From positions 41,386,964 to 41,450,963 of the forward strand of contig NC_049901.1 of the NCBI RefSeq assembly GCF_001411555.2: a DNA stretch of 64,000 bases. Reading direction: 5' to 3'. Position 1 is the stretch's first letter; each line of letters opens with the position of its first letter. The notes beneath the pieces are model-generated. The model was not told the origin of the DNA. It did no database searches and saw only the letters and a program-made list of their open reading frames with translations. Source of the stretch: Juglans regia. Its lineage: Eukaryota; Streptophyta; Magnoliopsida; Fagales; Juglandaceae. A program made the position numbers and the translations under genes. Shown one piece after another: positions 1 to 12,595 of the stretch.

Positions 1-2076
1 ACATCGTGATGTTTTTTCCTTCTGCTTTTTCATGGTGGGTGATTAATTTGTGGTGTGCCGTTGCCTGTTGGTGTTGTTTATATGGTACGGATCATTATAA
101 GCAACATTAATGAATCTTGTAAGGCTTACATCGTTCAAAACTTAAAACTTTTTGAGAATAGATAGATTTATTTTTAAATTATATTTTTGTTAAATATTTT
201 AATATGAACATTAATTATTAGATTTTAAATTTTTTATGATTCACGATAATAAAATAATAATAGTTATAAAATGTACCCTCCATTACAGTTTGATAAAGAA
301 TCTGACCTAACTATACCTCTAAGTGTCTTCCGATAACTAGAAGCACAATGATGTTGTAGATAAAAATCTTTAATCTCTCAGTACTATTTATAAACTTATG
401 TTCATAAAGAAATCTATAAACTTTGTGTCTCACTGTGATTAAATATAGAGTTAATCTTATATCATTAAAATTAATCTTATCCTATTGTGACTCATTAATT
501 AAGTTATAAGTATTGAACTATTCTAAACCCATCAGGATATGGGTGTGTGAATCATAGAGTTTAAATAAAACTCTTACAATCTTAACATAAAGCAATCTTC
601 TTAATGTTGGTGTAGTTAATGGTTTGCAACAATTGATTTGATATCTTGTACACATTATACATTAGCTAAATGGAATTCCGAATTGCCTGATTCCAACCTA
701 ACATCTGTTTCTCAACATGTGAGCTATTAGTACTAAACTTTGTTGCTCAAGAAGTTACAAAAGATTGTCACTTTTAAGTTTTTAACATAGTGATTTGTCT
801 TGCGGGCAATGATACATATCACACTTGCATCTCACTCTCGTCGAATTAAATAAATGTGATACTTTTCACACTCATTAAATTATTTTTTAGATTTTTTAAA
901 AGAAAATTATAGTGTTGATGGATAATGACATCTCATCATAATGAGATAAAGAAAAATTCTTCTTATTAGTCACTATTTACTACCCCACACTCTACATCTC
1001 ACATCCTATAAAAAACTCACATACCCAATAAAAAAGTTATAGGTATTAAGTGTGAGAGTGAATAGTGGCTGATGTATAGTAAAATAAAATAAAAATATAG
1101 TATGTATAATTTTTCTTGTCTTTAATTTGATTGGTTGAATTTTTTAATTGTTTTTCTTATAAAAGTAAATGAAACTTTATTGGTAAAGAAGTTCATCTAT
1201 AAGCTTGAATTATTAATGACCCAATAATTCCCGGTAAGAAAAAAGCATAGAAAATAAATTTTTTTATTCACATCCATAAAATAGAAGGATTAAAAGGGTG
1301 TTCCAAATTGATCTTTCCTCTTAGATTGGGGAAGTTCAGCTGTTTCTCATCTGTCTTTTTCTTTTTTCCCCCCCTCTTATAAAATGATTGGTAGGGTAGG
1401 AAAGACGAATTTCCTTTTGATGGCGGTTTAATTAGCTAGACAGGTGGCCTACATAGGGACTGTCGATTATTTATTGATCTTCTTTTGCTAAGTGGTTGTG
1501 ATAATTGAAGGCACGTCAAAGCTGAACATTGTAATTTCAAATTAATTCCCTTCATAATGTTGCACTCTTGTCGTGCTAGCTACATTAATGGACCCTTCTT
1601 TTGAATTGACACTTGATTGCTAAATAAATCTTTACCTTTCTATATATGGGCCCTGCGTTTAATGCATGCTCATACTCTGAAATTTCAACCTCATGTGTGG
1701 TCCTCCTTTTGCTACAAAGTCAACCTTCAGCTACCACTTTTTAAAGTCTTCTGTTTTCTATTTGAATATCAAAACTTCTTCTCACCGATTATTATTTCTC
1801 ACTTTACACCTTATATTTTAGAAAAAAAAATTTCTACATATAATCTTAAATTATATAATCATCACATAATTATTTTGAAAATAAATAAAATCTATTATTA
1901 AAAAATTATTTTTTTCATATAAATCACATATTTTATTCACTTTTTTTAAAATGATTACATAATGATAACACAATTCACGATTGTAAATATATTTTTTCTA
2001 AAAAAATACCTCCACACTATGAAAAGTCACAAAGTATAGAATATAAAAATAAATATTGATGTATAATAAATCTCTT

Positions 2077-2114
<38 letters not shown>

Positions 2115-2460
2115 TTTTTATTCCTCGATCTACTCTCCCCTTACTTTCACCCCTTTTTTTTTTGGAGATTCAAAAGTCGAGACCGAGACCGAGACCGAGA
2201 CCTCGACCTCGAGCTCTTGCTCTTTATATGGTGTTTTAAAGTAACTTTAACCATTAAGAGCAATAACTTTAGCCTCTTTTAACTTCTTTAGAATTCAATA
2301 ACGTTTTTATGAATCCATCGGTTAGAAAACTAAAAAAAACATGAGTTAGAGAGAGAGAAAAAAAAAACTCTATTAATCTCTTCTTATTCTTCTAAATTTC
2401 TATATTAGTGATGTTAAACCGAGAGAGAGAGAGAGAGAGAGCTCTGTAGTATACTTCTGA
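1..2460. other. Gene-free AT-rich stretch downstream of SPS
   Basis: I see no protein-coding gene here. The longest open frame (1,617-1,901) is AT-rich low-complexity sequence with no recognisable motif. The stretch holds one copy of a dispersed MITE-like family (about 1,850-1,995), an AT dinucleotide run at about 2,079-2,111, a short GAGACC-type hexamer repeat at about 2,179-2,205 and a GA run at about 2,421-2,440. The last few hundred bases before 2,693 probably include the SPS 3' UTR, but I cannot place its polyadenylation site. Confidence 0.6.
2079..2111. repeat. (AT)n microsatellite
   Basis: An uninterrupted alternating TA tract lies in intergenic DNA downstream of the sucrose-phosphate synthase gene. 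Confidence 0.9.
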
Positions 2461-2692
2461 GCAATATTTGACATATCATAAGTTACAACAGCTATACAAA
2501 CAGTTCAGAAGCTCACAGGCCCCTGAAAGCTTTTGATGTTTTATGAGGAAATTAAAAACAAGCACAAAAGACAAGGTCAAAAGAATAAGGGAATTACGCT
2601 TATGAGGAATTTGTAATAAAGGCAAGATACAAAGGAAGCCTCCTGACCGAGTAGACAGGGCATCATTGCTTATAGGCTTGTAACTACTCACC

Positions 2693-5600
2693 CTAGAGAA
2701 GTCCTAATTTTTCCAAGGAAGCCCTTATATCATCACTTCCACACTCTTCAGTTGTCTGAACAATGCTGGGGCTATCGAATGGCAAGACATCCGAAAGTGG
2801 GTAGCTTCTATTGGCATGAAGTTGATTATTGGCACTGCTACAAATTCCCTTTAATATTACACTTTTGTGTAACCCACCAAGCAATCCTTCATAATCTGTG
2901 TCCCCACTTTCCCCAACAAAAACAACCATCTTTGAAAGCTCCACACCCCACCGAACATATAGATACCTGAAGAAATTGTGTATGGCTTGGATATTATAGT
3001 TATGGATATTATGCAAGGAAGTTTCAAGCTTGCCTATTGTGGTTAAGGACATTATGCAAGGAAGTCTCAGAGTTAATACTAAGGAATTGAAGAAAAAATT
3101 ATTAAACCAGACCTCTGCAATCATAATGAAACATGTGAGGGACCAGTTCCACCCACTTAATAAGAGTCCCCAAAGACCTCTATATATTGTTGAGTCAATC
3201 ACTCAACCATAAAGGAACAGCTCATGGTTACCGATTTAATTGATCAATTGAAGCAACCAGTTAGCTAAATTACCTTTTTCTCTTTTGCAAATGAGACAAG
3301 TTCTGGAATTATAAAAAAAACATGTATATTGTACACAGGAAACATGGATATGATTTACCGAAAGAATAGAAGATGGGGCCTTTGCTCCAAAATCTATGGC
3401 TTTTAACAACAAATTACAAGTCATGACTCCAATACATTATTCATGAAACCACTTAGCAATCAGTTCATTGGCATGGAAATTAATAAGACTCTGTAATTAT
3501 AAGTTCCTCAATCATGGATATGAGAAGACAATTAATCGACTTAAGTCATGATTCTTGAAAATATGCCATTAATATAAAAAATATACCTGAGAGCTTGGGA
3601 ACGAGATGCCAGTACAGGAATCACATTGAGCCTGGTCCCGTTTTGACAATAAATAACATGGCAACGCAGAGCCTGAATTCTCAGCAATTTTTTAAGCTCC
3701 TTAACAGGAGGTACCTACAAAGATAATATCAAAAGAAATTAGAGATGATTCGCATTATGTAGCCTCAACAGGTACTGCACCCCATAAATATGAATCACTA
3801 GAGAATTTTAGTTCAACTCAGCTTGAGTGGACAAATATTAATAATTTATTCTTATGGAAAAGGTAATATTATTATATTAATCATTTCACCCAGCATTCCC
3901 TGTTTCAAAAAAACAAAAAACAAAAAATACCATTCCAGGCTTTTGCATTTTAAAAGCATAACAGTAGTCGGTCGAAAGTTGTTCAGCGGCAGTAACTAGC
4001 TGTTCCGCATTCCCAGCATTCTTATCAGTTATCGATGCTGCCCAACGAACCAAAGTCTTCCTCAACCCTTCTCCACCCCAACGGTATTCAATATGTGAGT
4101 GGTAATAAAAGTCAACCACGAAATGACCATCCTCCTGGTTAAGAGATGAATAGTACAGATCACTGCCACTGTTGCAAATAAAAGCATCAAAAACATTAGG
4201 GCTCAAGCCCCCTGAGACCAGAAATGAGTGTATCTCAGATATGGTCAAGGATGTTGACAGTATGAACCCTATAGAGCCTTCACTCCTCCCCTTTGCCACA
4301 GCTTCAAAAATCTTTCTAATGGTTTCAAGAAGACCTGTTTCGGTATCGCAATCCACAGCAATGACAAAGAGATTTTTCCTCCTCCTCAATGCTGGAAACC
4401 TACCAGCAGTATTATTTTGGTCTGCTTTCTCTGCGGACACAGCCTTTCGTGCATCCTTTGAAATGCCCTTTGACCATGTCAGGACGGCATTCTCTAATTT
4501 ACTCGTTCTATCAGCACCATTTCCTTGAGATTCTAAAGAGTTATCATTTCCACTGGCTCCACTCTTTTCTCCATCCAATGAAAATCTTAGGTTCAAAGAT
4601 AGATCCTGTATATCTCTTAAGGAATCTCCTGGTGATTCTGATTCTGAGTTTTCATCTCCATCATCACTTCTTTGCCACTGTGGATGCCTTGTTTTGCAAC
4701 TTGCTATACGAGATAGGTAAGTCTTGCAATGCTCTGGCCATGAAAATAGATGAATATTTTTCAACCCATTCTGCTGACATCTTGCCCAAAGTTGCTTATC
4801 TGCAACAAGCTTTAGAAGAGCATCCGCAATGGACTGCTGATCATGGGGATCCACAAGAAGACCATTGTCAAGTACCTGTGACAGCATCTCCAATCACTTT
4901 TGGAACACTTATGGCCACTTTCATTTATGTTTTACATTATATACTTGCGATCTCCTTAAAAACAACCAATAAGTAGGCTTTTTCAAAGGCTTACCCGATG
5001 TATATCAACAGGGCCACCATTTTTTGTGGCAACAATAGGCAAACCATAAGCTGTTGCCTGTTGCAAAAGAAGAGCAGGATTTCTATTAGATTTGAATTAC
5101 AACTAAGCTGAGAAAAATATACTCTTCATAAGTACAAAATGACCACCTCAATTAGAGTAAGCCCAAATGGCTCGATGAAAGCTGGATTAATGAAAACCCC
5201 CTGCATTAAAAGTGGGTCAGAATGAAAGAAGCAACAAAAATTACCGTGCACATAAATCTTCAAAGTGTGCAAGCGTATGAGAGAGAGAGAGAGAGAATCC
5301 ATTAACCATCTTGGCAAGGAAAATTTGATTCCAAAAGCTATCCAGAAGGATGAATTTATACAATAAAAACAAATGTTATCAAGAGAGCAATTAACAAAAT
5401 TATTGAACTGGAGCACAGTGGTCATATCAAATTCTTATATTACCTGATACCAAAATAATCACAGTTGGGAAAATCAACATATGAAGTTCCCGAGATCTTA
5501 AAAAAAGTACACTGCAGTGACCATAGGACTTGTGACTTTGGTAAAAATTAACCAAATAAACAATAAATATAGTTAGCTAATTGCAAAGTGCATGGGTTCA

Positions 5601-8600
5601 TAGAAGACGGACTCTCTATAACAACCTGCCAACTTTCCTAATTAAAGCTAATGGCGAAACTATTTCTTATCTCAATCTGATATAACACCTTTGTCTTTGC
5701 TGCAAGACGATATATGTCAGGAACATCAGACTGTTTGTGGTGTTTGGGGTATGCCACTTGCCCATAGAGATCATATTTGTCAATAAGCTTGAGCACCGAT
5801 AGGAGAACAGAAGCATTTGTGCTTGACATTTCATCGATTCCATCTCGATTACCCATAATTAGAGTCTGCATAATACAGAGAGAAGGTATGGGACAAAATA
5901 AATGAGGAGCACATCCAATTTAACAAATCAGCACATTCAAGAAGATTTCTTCACCAAACAAGTGTCATCAGGTGATTCAACATACAAGGTTAGCAAGCTC
6001 TCTTAGTGGACGGCATTCTCCAAATGCATTCACCAAAGTCGTAATGTTCTTTTTGGGATCTGGTCTAGCAAGGGCAAGTATCATAGGCTTGCGAGGGTTT
6101 GTAAAGAAGCGCATTATCTGTAGAACACTAAATGGTATGTATTAGGCAATCGAATAAACTATAAACACATAACATCTGTCCTTAAGAACATTTTATGGAA
6201 GAGAATATCTTTAGACATCTATTGGCTTCCATCTAGGACACATTAAAGGAGATGCAAAAGGAATCATTTGAACCTCGGACCAGATATGTGGGTCTGGAGA
6301 AGCAGGATGTTCCTCATTTCCTTCTGTCTCCCCATCCATATCACCATCTTGTGGAGCAATATGATGGAACTCCATACCAGGAGGAATTACCTGCAAAGAT
6401 TTACAGAATGAAAAAATATATTTATGTATAAGAAAGAAGCTTACCAAGGAAATGTCAATATTCTAAGACAGGAATAGGTACCCATTTATGCATAACAATT
6501 TAAATCGAGAAATGTCGTTCTTCATCATGGATTTTGTCAGTCACACTGGTTGATGTGGTGCATTTTAAGTGGCTTTCAATTTAAGTAATTAACATTGGAA
6601 GCCACTTAAAATGCACTATATAAATGGGCAAGCATCTGAGTTCTCCCCAAGGGCATTTGTAATGCAGCAGAAAATGAAACAGTCTGGACTAGTCACATAT
6701 GTCCAACCTAGGTTCACATGAAGTATGCAAATTAAAGCATTTTTTCTTTGTATTGAATTGAAACAAGAAAAAAAATATACCTCCTCCATGCATGCTCTAA
6801 TTTAAATAAGGGGCAGTTTTCTTGTAATTCAGTCAAAGTAAAAATAGCTCAGGATCTATTATTGGAACCTTGATAACCGGAAATTATGATATTTGTATGA
6901 CTGGAACTTGAATAACAAGAAATTTTGAGATTTCTTTTTAATCAAGAAAAAGCAACTACGGCTTTCACAAGGATATAAGAAGCATCCAATTCCTCACCGC
7001 CATACGAGGCATGAACCTGCCATAACAGCTAACATTACGTCTGATCCTTGCCCGTAGTTTACGCTCCAACACTGGATCAAAACCGTCATACAAACGCCAT
7101 TGCTCCTCGATCTCTTGTCTAGTGCTTGTTATGACTATTTCAGAGGCATCGAGGGACAACTCTTCAGCCTCTATCCGACGCATAATTTTGTATGTCATGT
7201 TTATTTCATCCTTGGATAGGCGGCCTTGCTTTAGAAGTTGTTCCAACTTGTCTCGGCCAAGTGAGTGGCCAGTAAAAAGCATTGGTACATTTAGGGCACC
7301 AGCTAGGAGAGCAGCAGAGTCGCCTGCATCTGCATAATGGCCATGGATGGCAACAGGCCAGATTGGATGCCCACCACCTATTTGCTCACCCAAAGCTTTG
7401 GACATCTGTATGACATGGTTAAGTGCACCATCAACAAATTCCGGGATGTACGGCCACAGAAGTTCTTTGGGAATATATTTATCTTTTGGACCAAATGGTA
7501 TTCGAATAATATAGGCACCACTGCTCTCCCCCATTTCATCCATGAAACTATCTGAGTTTCTTGGAGTCAGCATCTCGGTGGGTTCACCATAGCTCCAATC
7601 TACTTCTGGTGCAGATACTTGTCTAGTCAACAAATCAACCCGATACACCCCCGGCATTGAGCCCAAGGCCCTTGCAAGTTCCACTACATACTTGACCTAC
7701 AGAAAAAAACCAAGATGATTCAAGTACCAACATATGCAACTAGTATAGTTTACAATGTAACCTCAAATGCATGATCAGGTGGTTTTTGACAACTAGTATT
7801 TGAACACTTAAATATTACCTGACCACCAGTATCAGAATCACGACCAAGTTCCATATTTTCACCCCGTATAAGACCATGAAGGCTGCACAGATAGTAGTTG
7901 TTAAAACTAGTTGAAGACCATCATGCATATAACAGAAGGATCAAAGTTCGTACACCCCAGCATTGAGCAATAAAATTACATAGTTTAACTACGCCATCTT
8001 TAGTATCCTTTAGTTTATCTTCGGTGGAAACTCAATTGAGGTTTAGGAATGGTTAGGTTTCTTTCATTGGGTACATAAAACAGAAGTTGTAAGCAGTTTT
8101 ATTGAATACAATGTGATATAGCAAAACCATCTATTCCATTCACAATCCTGTTGCATGATAACTGTAAAACATATTGAGCACCAAAGTTCAGTTCATGCCT
8201 TATCAGTACTATGTACAACTTTTTTCCTTTCTGTTGATTAGCCCATGTCTCCATTGCATCAACAGAGCTGATTCTTGGCAATCTGGCTTTGTGGCTCTCC
8301 CCATGAGTTGATATGTCACTGACTACATCTCCTTTCTCTCCCTCTGATAAGTCTTCTGACATATCAGCAGCTGCTTCTCTGCGGCCCCGCTCACGTTCAA
8401 GACGACGTTTAGCCTTTCTTTGGGCTTCTTCTCCCTCATGCTACAAAAATAAAAGAATAGATAAGGCCACCATAACACAATGTCTTCTCTCATTATAATC
8501 AAGAATTTTTAACAAAGTTGCACAATCCATTGTTGAGAACGAGTTTGGAGTTTCCTTGGGACTAAATTGATGAATTCCTAAAACTTCTCACACTTTCCCT

Positions 8601-10469
8601 GGATTAAGATCTTCTAAGATCTTTGCTTGACTTCTATGGTAGATTCAAGGACAGCATGTGGGCCCTACTGAATTATTGCTACCCGGAACAAGGGTAGCTA
8701 TGAATGCAACAGGGCCACACTCTATATCTCTCTCTCTCTCTCTGAATTACAAACAAGAATTTGCATATGCAATTTTATGGGATCATGATTAATTTTTCAT
8801 CTATCACCAAATTGACACATACTATCTTGGACATAAGACATCCTAATGTAGTGTCAAAGTAGATTCAGTTTGTGAAGGATTGCCAAGGTAATCATTTGCA
8901 AGACAAATAAGATTAAAACCTAAATGGATTAAGATCCTCTACAATTTTTTGCCCAAACACTTTCTACAATTTGGAGAGAGAAATACAGTCTGTGAACCCC
9001 ACAACATAAAACGCTGTCTGCAGACGGTGTGGAGCCCAACATTAATTACAATGGGGTCCACATGTTGTGTTTATATCTCTCCAAGTCGTACTTATCAAAA
9101 AAGAAATCTCTCTCTAAGTCGTAGAAAGTATTTGGATGAAGAACAGGGAGCATATGAAGACCAATTTAAAACTCTACTCACTACGATTGAGGCGAGTCAC
9201 GCGCTTGAAACTAAATCACATTTTAAGAAAAGCAGGGAGTTAAAGCATCTTTCATGTGCAATCAACTACGACGCTAAGGGAGGTAGCTCAAGTCGAGTGA
9301 AGAATAAAGGGAGAGCATTATGAAGACGATCTTGTAGTGGGATGTTCAGGTAGAGGATTAGTTTTATGTAAACAAGGGGTTGGGGAGGTGTTTTGGGCTT
9401 GATGTATTTTGGGTAGATTTCATGGAATTTTTGGGTGGAGCTCTCTTGTATGGGCTAGGTGTTTTCTTGTATACATCTAGTGTACTTGTTCACTCCTATT
9501 GATATATATATATATATATATAATATTATTACTTATAAAAAAAAAACCATATCCAAGCTAAATACTCCTTTCAAAACTAAAATTAATACCAACAGAATTC
9601 AAATGCAATCGGTTGCCAATACTTTGTATTCTGTTACAGACCCAATATCTCTAAATTCCAAACAGAAACTGGCATTTCATTTTCTCCTAGATTTTTTTAA
9701 TAAGTAAAGTTCTCCAAAATGGAGAACACAAGTTCAAAAAAACCAAAATAATGAAATTATGAAATGAAACTCCTTTTGATTATAGAAACCAACCGGTCGA
9801 TCAGAACCAATAGCAGGGCAAAAACATTTACATCAAACACTATCACCCACAAACTCTTCAAACTACAAAAAACGATAAATTACAGAGATGGACAAAAACC
9901 CAACCAGCACCTTCACCTCCATTTCACATATAAATACTTTTCGTTACAATAAAGCAATTGGTCGCACTTGAACTCTGGAAAAGCCAATCGCAGTAAAGCC
10001 AGCAAGTAGAGCCACATAACTTAGATAAATAGAAAAAAAAAAGAAATTACTATCTTAAAGAAAACAAAAGGAGTAACCTGTTTCTTCTGGCGAGCCAAGT
10101 TCCAAATCCTCCAGCTCATATTCTCCAACCTCGTGTTTCTCTCCTGCGGACTCCTCGTCGCCGCAGCCTACATCACACGCCTCATCATGAATGGTATATC
10201 CCAGAGGCACTTAGTCACCGAGAGAGAAAGAATCATAAGCATGTGCGAATCATATAATAGAACAAAGAACGGATGCGTGTACCGACCCGAACCCAGGAGC
10301 GATGGAGATCGGTTTCATCGTAGCCTGTAATGACCTCCTCGACGAAGTAGCGGGTGGGACTGAAGTGGCCTCGCTCTCTGAGCAGCAGAGAGGACTTGAC
10401 GTCATCTAGGCCTGGACCCACGTCAAGAATTGCTTCCAGGTAGCTATTTATCCAATCATTCCCCGCCAT
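2693..10469 (-). CDS. SPS1: Sucrose-phosphate synthase, complete, 13 exons
   Basis: Makes sucrose-6-phosphate from UDP-glucose and fructose-6-phosphate in the cytosol, the controlling step of sucrose synthesis. Exons, 5' to 3': 10469-10287, 10167-10078, 8440-8199, 7882-7819, 7696-6998, 6390-6274, 6117-5986, 5865-5689, 5200-5147, 5057-4995, 4875-3931, 3714-3587, 2966-2693. They join in frame to 1,055 aa, the usual plant SPS length. The N-terminus [18 protein letters not shown] is typical of the family. The glycosyltransferase domain spans roughly residues 164-650 ([20 protein letters not shown] near 174-193; the EPFGLTLIE donor-site motif in exon 9). A linker rich in Ser, Asp and Glu follows, then a degenerate sucrose-phosphatase-like domain (VDCDTETG). 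Ser150 in [10 protein letters not shown] matches the regulatory phosphoserine known as Ser158 in spinach. Intron 3 is GC-AG; all others are GT-AG. Closest to the SPS1/family A group; the isoform is less certain. Confidence 0.96.
6558..6616. repeat. Hairpin: 22-bp inverted repeat in SPS intron 5
   Basis: The arms 6,558-6,579 and 6,595-6,616 are reverse complements with one mismatch and are separated by 15 bases. The hairpin lies inside SPS intron 5 (6,391-6,997). It could be a tiny MITE or a fold-back element. Confidence 0.8.
7883..8198 (-). other. SPS intron 3 with a GC donor (GC-AG intron)
   Basis: Exon 3 ends ...CTG ATA AG at 8,199 and the intron begins GCATGA. Exon 4 begins C CTT CAT at 7,882 after TGCAG. 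This junction restores the conserved [12 protein letters not shown] sequence. The only nearby GT (in TTTGGTGCTC) would add 17 bases and shift the frame. GC-AG introns are a known minor class of U2 introns. Confidence 0.8.
8723..8742. repeat. (CT)n microsatellite in SPS intron 2
   Basis: A short CT run within the 1.6-kb intron 2 (8,441-10,077). Confidence 0.85.
9340..9550 (+). mobile_element. Probable LINE (L1-type) 3' end in SPS intron 2
   Basis: The stretch contains a TATACATCTAGTGTACTTG segment, then an AT run, then ATTACTTATAAAA followed by an A tail at about 9,536-9,547. Tails of the form TACTTATMAAAA recur at three other places in this window (28,570, 56,383 and 58,280), two of them flanked by 15-bp duplications. 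This supports a poly(A)-ended retroposon. I could not find a target-site duplication for this copy, and its 5' limit is uncertain. Confidence 0.45.
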
Positions 10470-10690
10470 TCTACTCCCTTTCCTGTGGACCTCCCTCCCG
10501 ATTTCCTCTCTACTGCAGTATAGGAAAACTTCAAAAACAGAAAAGACACGGAGAGAAGAAGAGTCTCGCACACAGACAAGGTCAGGTCCGATTTGGGAGT
10601 TTTTCCTCAATGCTGTTGCTGACACGTCAAGGACACGGTGATCAGAGAGAGAGAGAGAGTGGCACTTATACAGTGTACTGGGATCTTCCG
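10470..10690 (-). promoter_or_regulatory. SPS 5' UTR and leader region
   Basis: The stretch upstream of the SPS start codon contains a GA run at about 10,646-10,660 and is otherwise less AT-rich than the flanking intergenic DNA, as expected for a leader. A TATA-like stretch (CATAAAAAG read on the minus strand) lies just upstream. The transcription start is not determined. Confidence 0.4.
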
Positions 10691-10705
10691 ATTACTCTGT
10701 AAAGT

Positions 10706-10722
10706 AGGGCTTTTTATGGGCA
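10706..10722 (-). promoter_or_regulatory. TATA-like element for SPS
   Basis: On the minus strand this reads CCCATAAAAAGCCC, about 240 bases upstream of the SPS start codon. The position is plausible for a core promoter with a leader of about 200 bases. This is inferred from position and sequence only. Confidence 0.35.
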
Positions 10723-10984
10723 AAGAGTAAACGAAAGAAACGGAATTTTGGGTTTTTAAGCCGAGAATATTCGGGAGCTATTAATATATTTTTAAGACAA
10801 AAAATTAAAATAATGGTGCGAGTGCCATGCAACCTTGTACAACATTTACCGACCGTTGCATCCCGCGTCGCGTCGCTATCTATTAGGTCCCATTTGAAAG
10901 TTTAGACTCTCTCAGTTTAATTTAATTTTAAGATAGAATCTATTATTTAAATATTTAATTTTTAAATTTTTAAATTTTTTAAAA

Positions 10985-11880
10985 ATATAATAAAAATTTA
11001 CTTATTCTCATCAGTTTAAATTTTTAGAATAATTATTGATTTCACATGATATCAAAATAAAGATTTTGAGTTTGAACTATGACTCTACACTCTACTCACT
11101 TAATTAAATATTTCATGTGTTAGGCCTATTCATTGAAGAAGATACTGACCCACACGTGAGAGACAGGGGCGGCTCAATATGTTTTGTGGCCTAAGGCGAC
11201 TATTAAATACATGACGTTTTAATTTAAAAATGATAATAATATTTAAATATTAAATAATAAAATTTTATTGAAAATTTATGAGATGCAAAAAAAATATTAA
11301 TATTATTTTGATTAATAATATTTATAAGTACTGTAACAATTTGAAAGAAAATCTAATTTTTCTGTAAATAGAATATTATCCCTTATTTATATATATACTT
11401 CTTTTAATACTTCATTTTGAAAACAAATAAGGCCATTGATATCAAAATAAAAATTATATTTTATAAAATATTCAAGAGTAATATATCATCATTTTGCTAC
11501 TTTTATTCCAATTTCACTATTGTTTGGAAATTTTGTATATTTTGAGTAAGGTGTTTTTTAGTAAAACTTCTATATTCTGTTTTTTTTTTTTTTTTTTACC
11601 AAATTTTACAATTTAAGATTGATTATATTTTAGATAAAAAAAAAATCATCTTTTATGCTAACTAATATTTTTTCTATAGTTTATTTTTCAAAGTCATAAT
11701 ATTTTTTTTTTTTCTTTTAGGGGGCCTTCTCAAGGTGGGGCCTTAGGCGGTGGCCTTAGCTGCCTACCCCTTGAGTCGGCCCTGGTGAGAGAGAATGTTA
11801 AGAATATAATACAAATAATACAAATTAACTTATTTCCATCAACTTAAACTTTTGGAACAAATAGTGATATTTTTATTCAA
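10985..11880 (+). mobile_element. TRIM-like LTR retroelement remnant, split by a hAT element
   Basis: A CACATGATATCAAAA stretch at about 11,043-11,057 resembles a degenerate primer-binding site (plant initiator-Met tRNA type, TGGTATCAGA). It is followed by about 100 bases and then GACCCACACGTGAGAGA, a polypurine-tract-like end. After the inserted hAT element, TGTTAAGAATATAATAC... begins what looks like a 3' LTR. That part and the sequence before the binding site share a CATCARNTTAAANTTTT.GAA motif, as paired LTRs would. No coding capacity is seen. A related remnant lies in PAP26 intron 2 at 61,480-61,690. Confidence 0.45.
11156..11792. mobile_element. Non-autonomous hAT transposon (11,164-11,784) with 8-bp target duplication
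   Basis: The 621-bp element starts CAGGGGCGGCTCAA and ends TTGAGTCGGCCCTG, terminal inverted repeats matching at 12 of 14 positions. It is flanked by a perfect 8-bp direct repeat, GTGAGAGA, at 11,156-11,163 and 11,785-11,792. Eight-base duplications and CAGGG ends are hallmarks of the hAT superfamily. Subterminal GGCCTAAGG/CCTTAGGC motifs are also inverted. The interior is AT-rich with no open frame, so the element cannot move itself. Confidence 0.88.
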
Positions 11881-11926
11881 AACAAAGCTTACGTTTTTTA
11901 TCAATCATGATCATGATATATAAGCT

Positions 11927-12126
11927 TGATAGTGAGATGAGATGAGATGTTTTTGATAAAAATTGAAAGTTGAATCAAATATTGTTAAAATATTTTTTTA
12001 ATATTATTATTGTTTTAAAATTTGAAAAAAGTTAAATTATTTATTATATTTTTGTATGTAAATTTGAAAAAATTATAATAATAAGATGAGATGAGATAAA
12101 ACTATTTATGTATCCAAACGGGACTT
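11927..12126. mobile_element. MITE-like element with GATGA-repeat ends
   Basis: A run of GAGATGAGATGAGATG at the left and AAGATGAGATGAGAT at the right bracket an AT-rich core resembling the better-defined element at 21,186-21,391 (shared order: AAAGTTGAATNAAATATTGTTAAA, then TTTTTTAATATTA, then TTGAAAAA). The outer borders are approximate. Confidence 0.55.
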
Positions 12127-12449
12127 AGAATCTTGTGTAACTTTTATTTTAAGTAATAATTTGCATATAATTTTTTTAATTCTTTTCTTAAATTTGGGAT
12201 TTAAATAAAAATAGAAAAATAAAATCTTTTACAGTGTACTTAGAAATATGGATACTCGAGTATTTTGAAGAAAGTTTCAAAATATACAAATATAAGATCT
12301 TAATAAAATTTAAATTAAAGAACAATATTTTATTAGTATATTTTTAAATCCTTAAAAGAGAGTGGATATGTAGATTGAGTAAGACTAGATATAGTTTTAA
12401 GGTATACAAGTTTCGTACAATTTAAAAATAAAAAATAAAAATTTTATGT

Positions 12450-12595
12450 ACAATTATTTTTACGTAATTTTTGTATATCTTACTAATGTGATTGGTTTCA
12501 TTACTTTTTTAATATAAAATAATTGTTTTAATCAATCACATCTATAGAGTACGGAAGAAATATGTAAAAGTGACTGTATATTGTATAACTCTTAA
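12450..12595. repeat. Inverted-repeat (MITE-like) segment
   Basis: The left half (TTTTACGTAATTTTTGTATATC...AATGTGATTGGTT) and the right half (AATCAATCACAT...TATGTAAAAGTGAC) are imperfect reverse complements around an AT-rich centre. No target duplication was identified. Confidence 0.5.

Noticed and set aside
1617..1901. 94-aa open frame
   Set aside because: AT-rich composition, no motif, overlaps a MITE-like copy; looks like chance.
4172..4976. Two plus-strand open frames (118 and 195 aa)
   Set aside because: They are antisense to SPS exon 11, whose coding frame is certain.
9459..9707. 82-aa open frame in SPS intron 2
   Set aside because: Runs through an AT microsatellite and a poly(A) tail of a retroposon; not coding.
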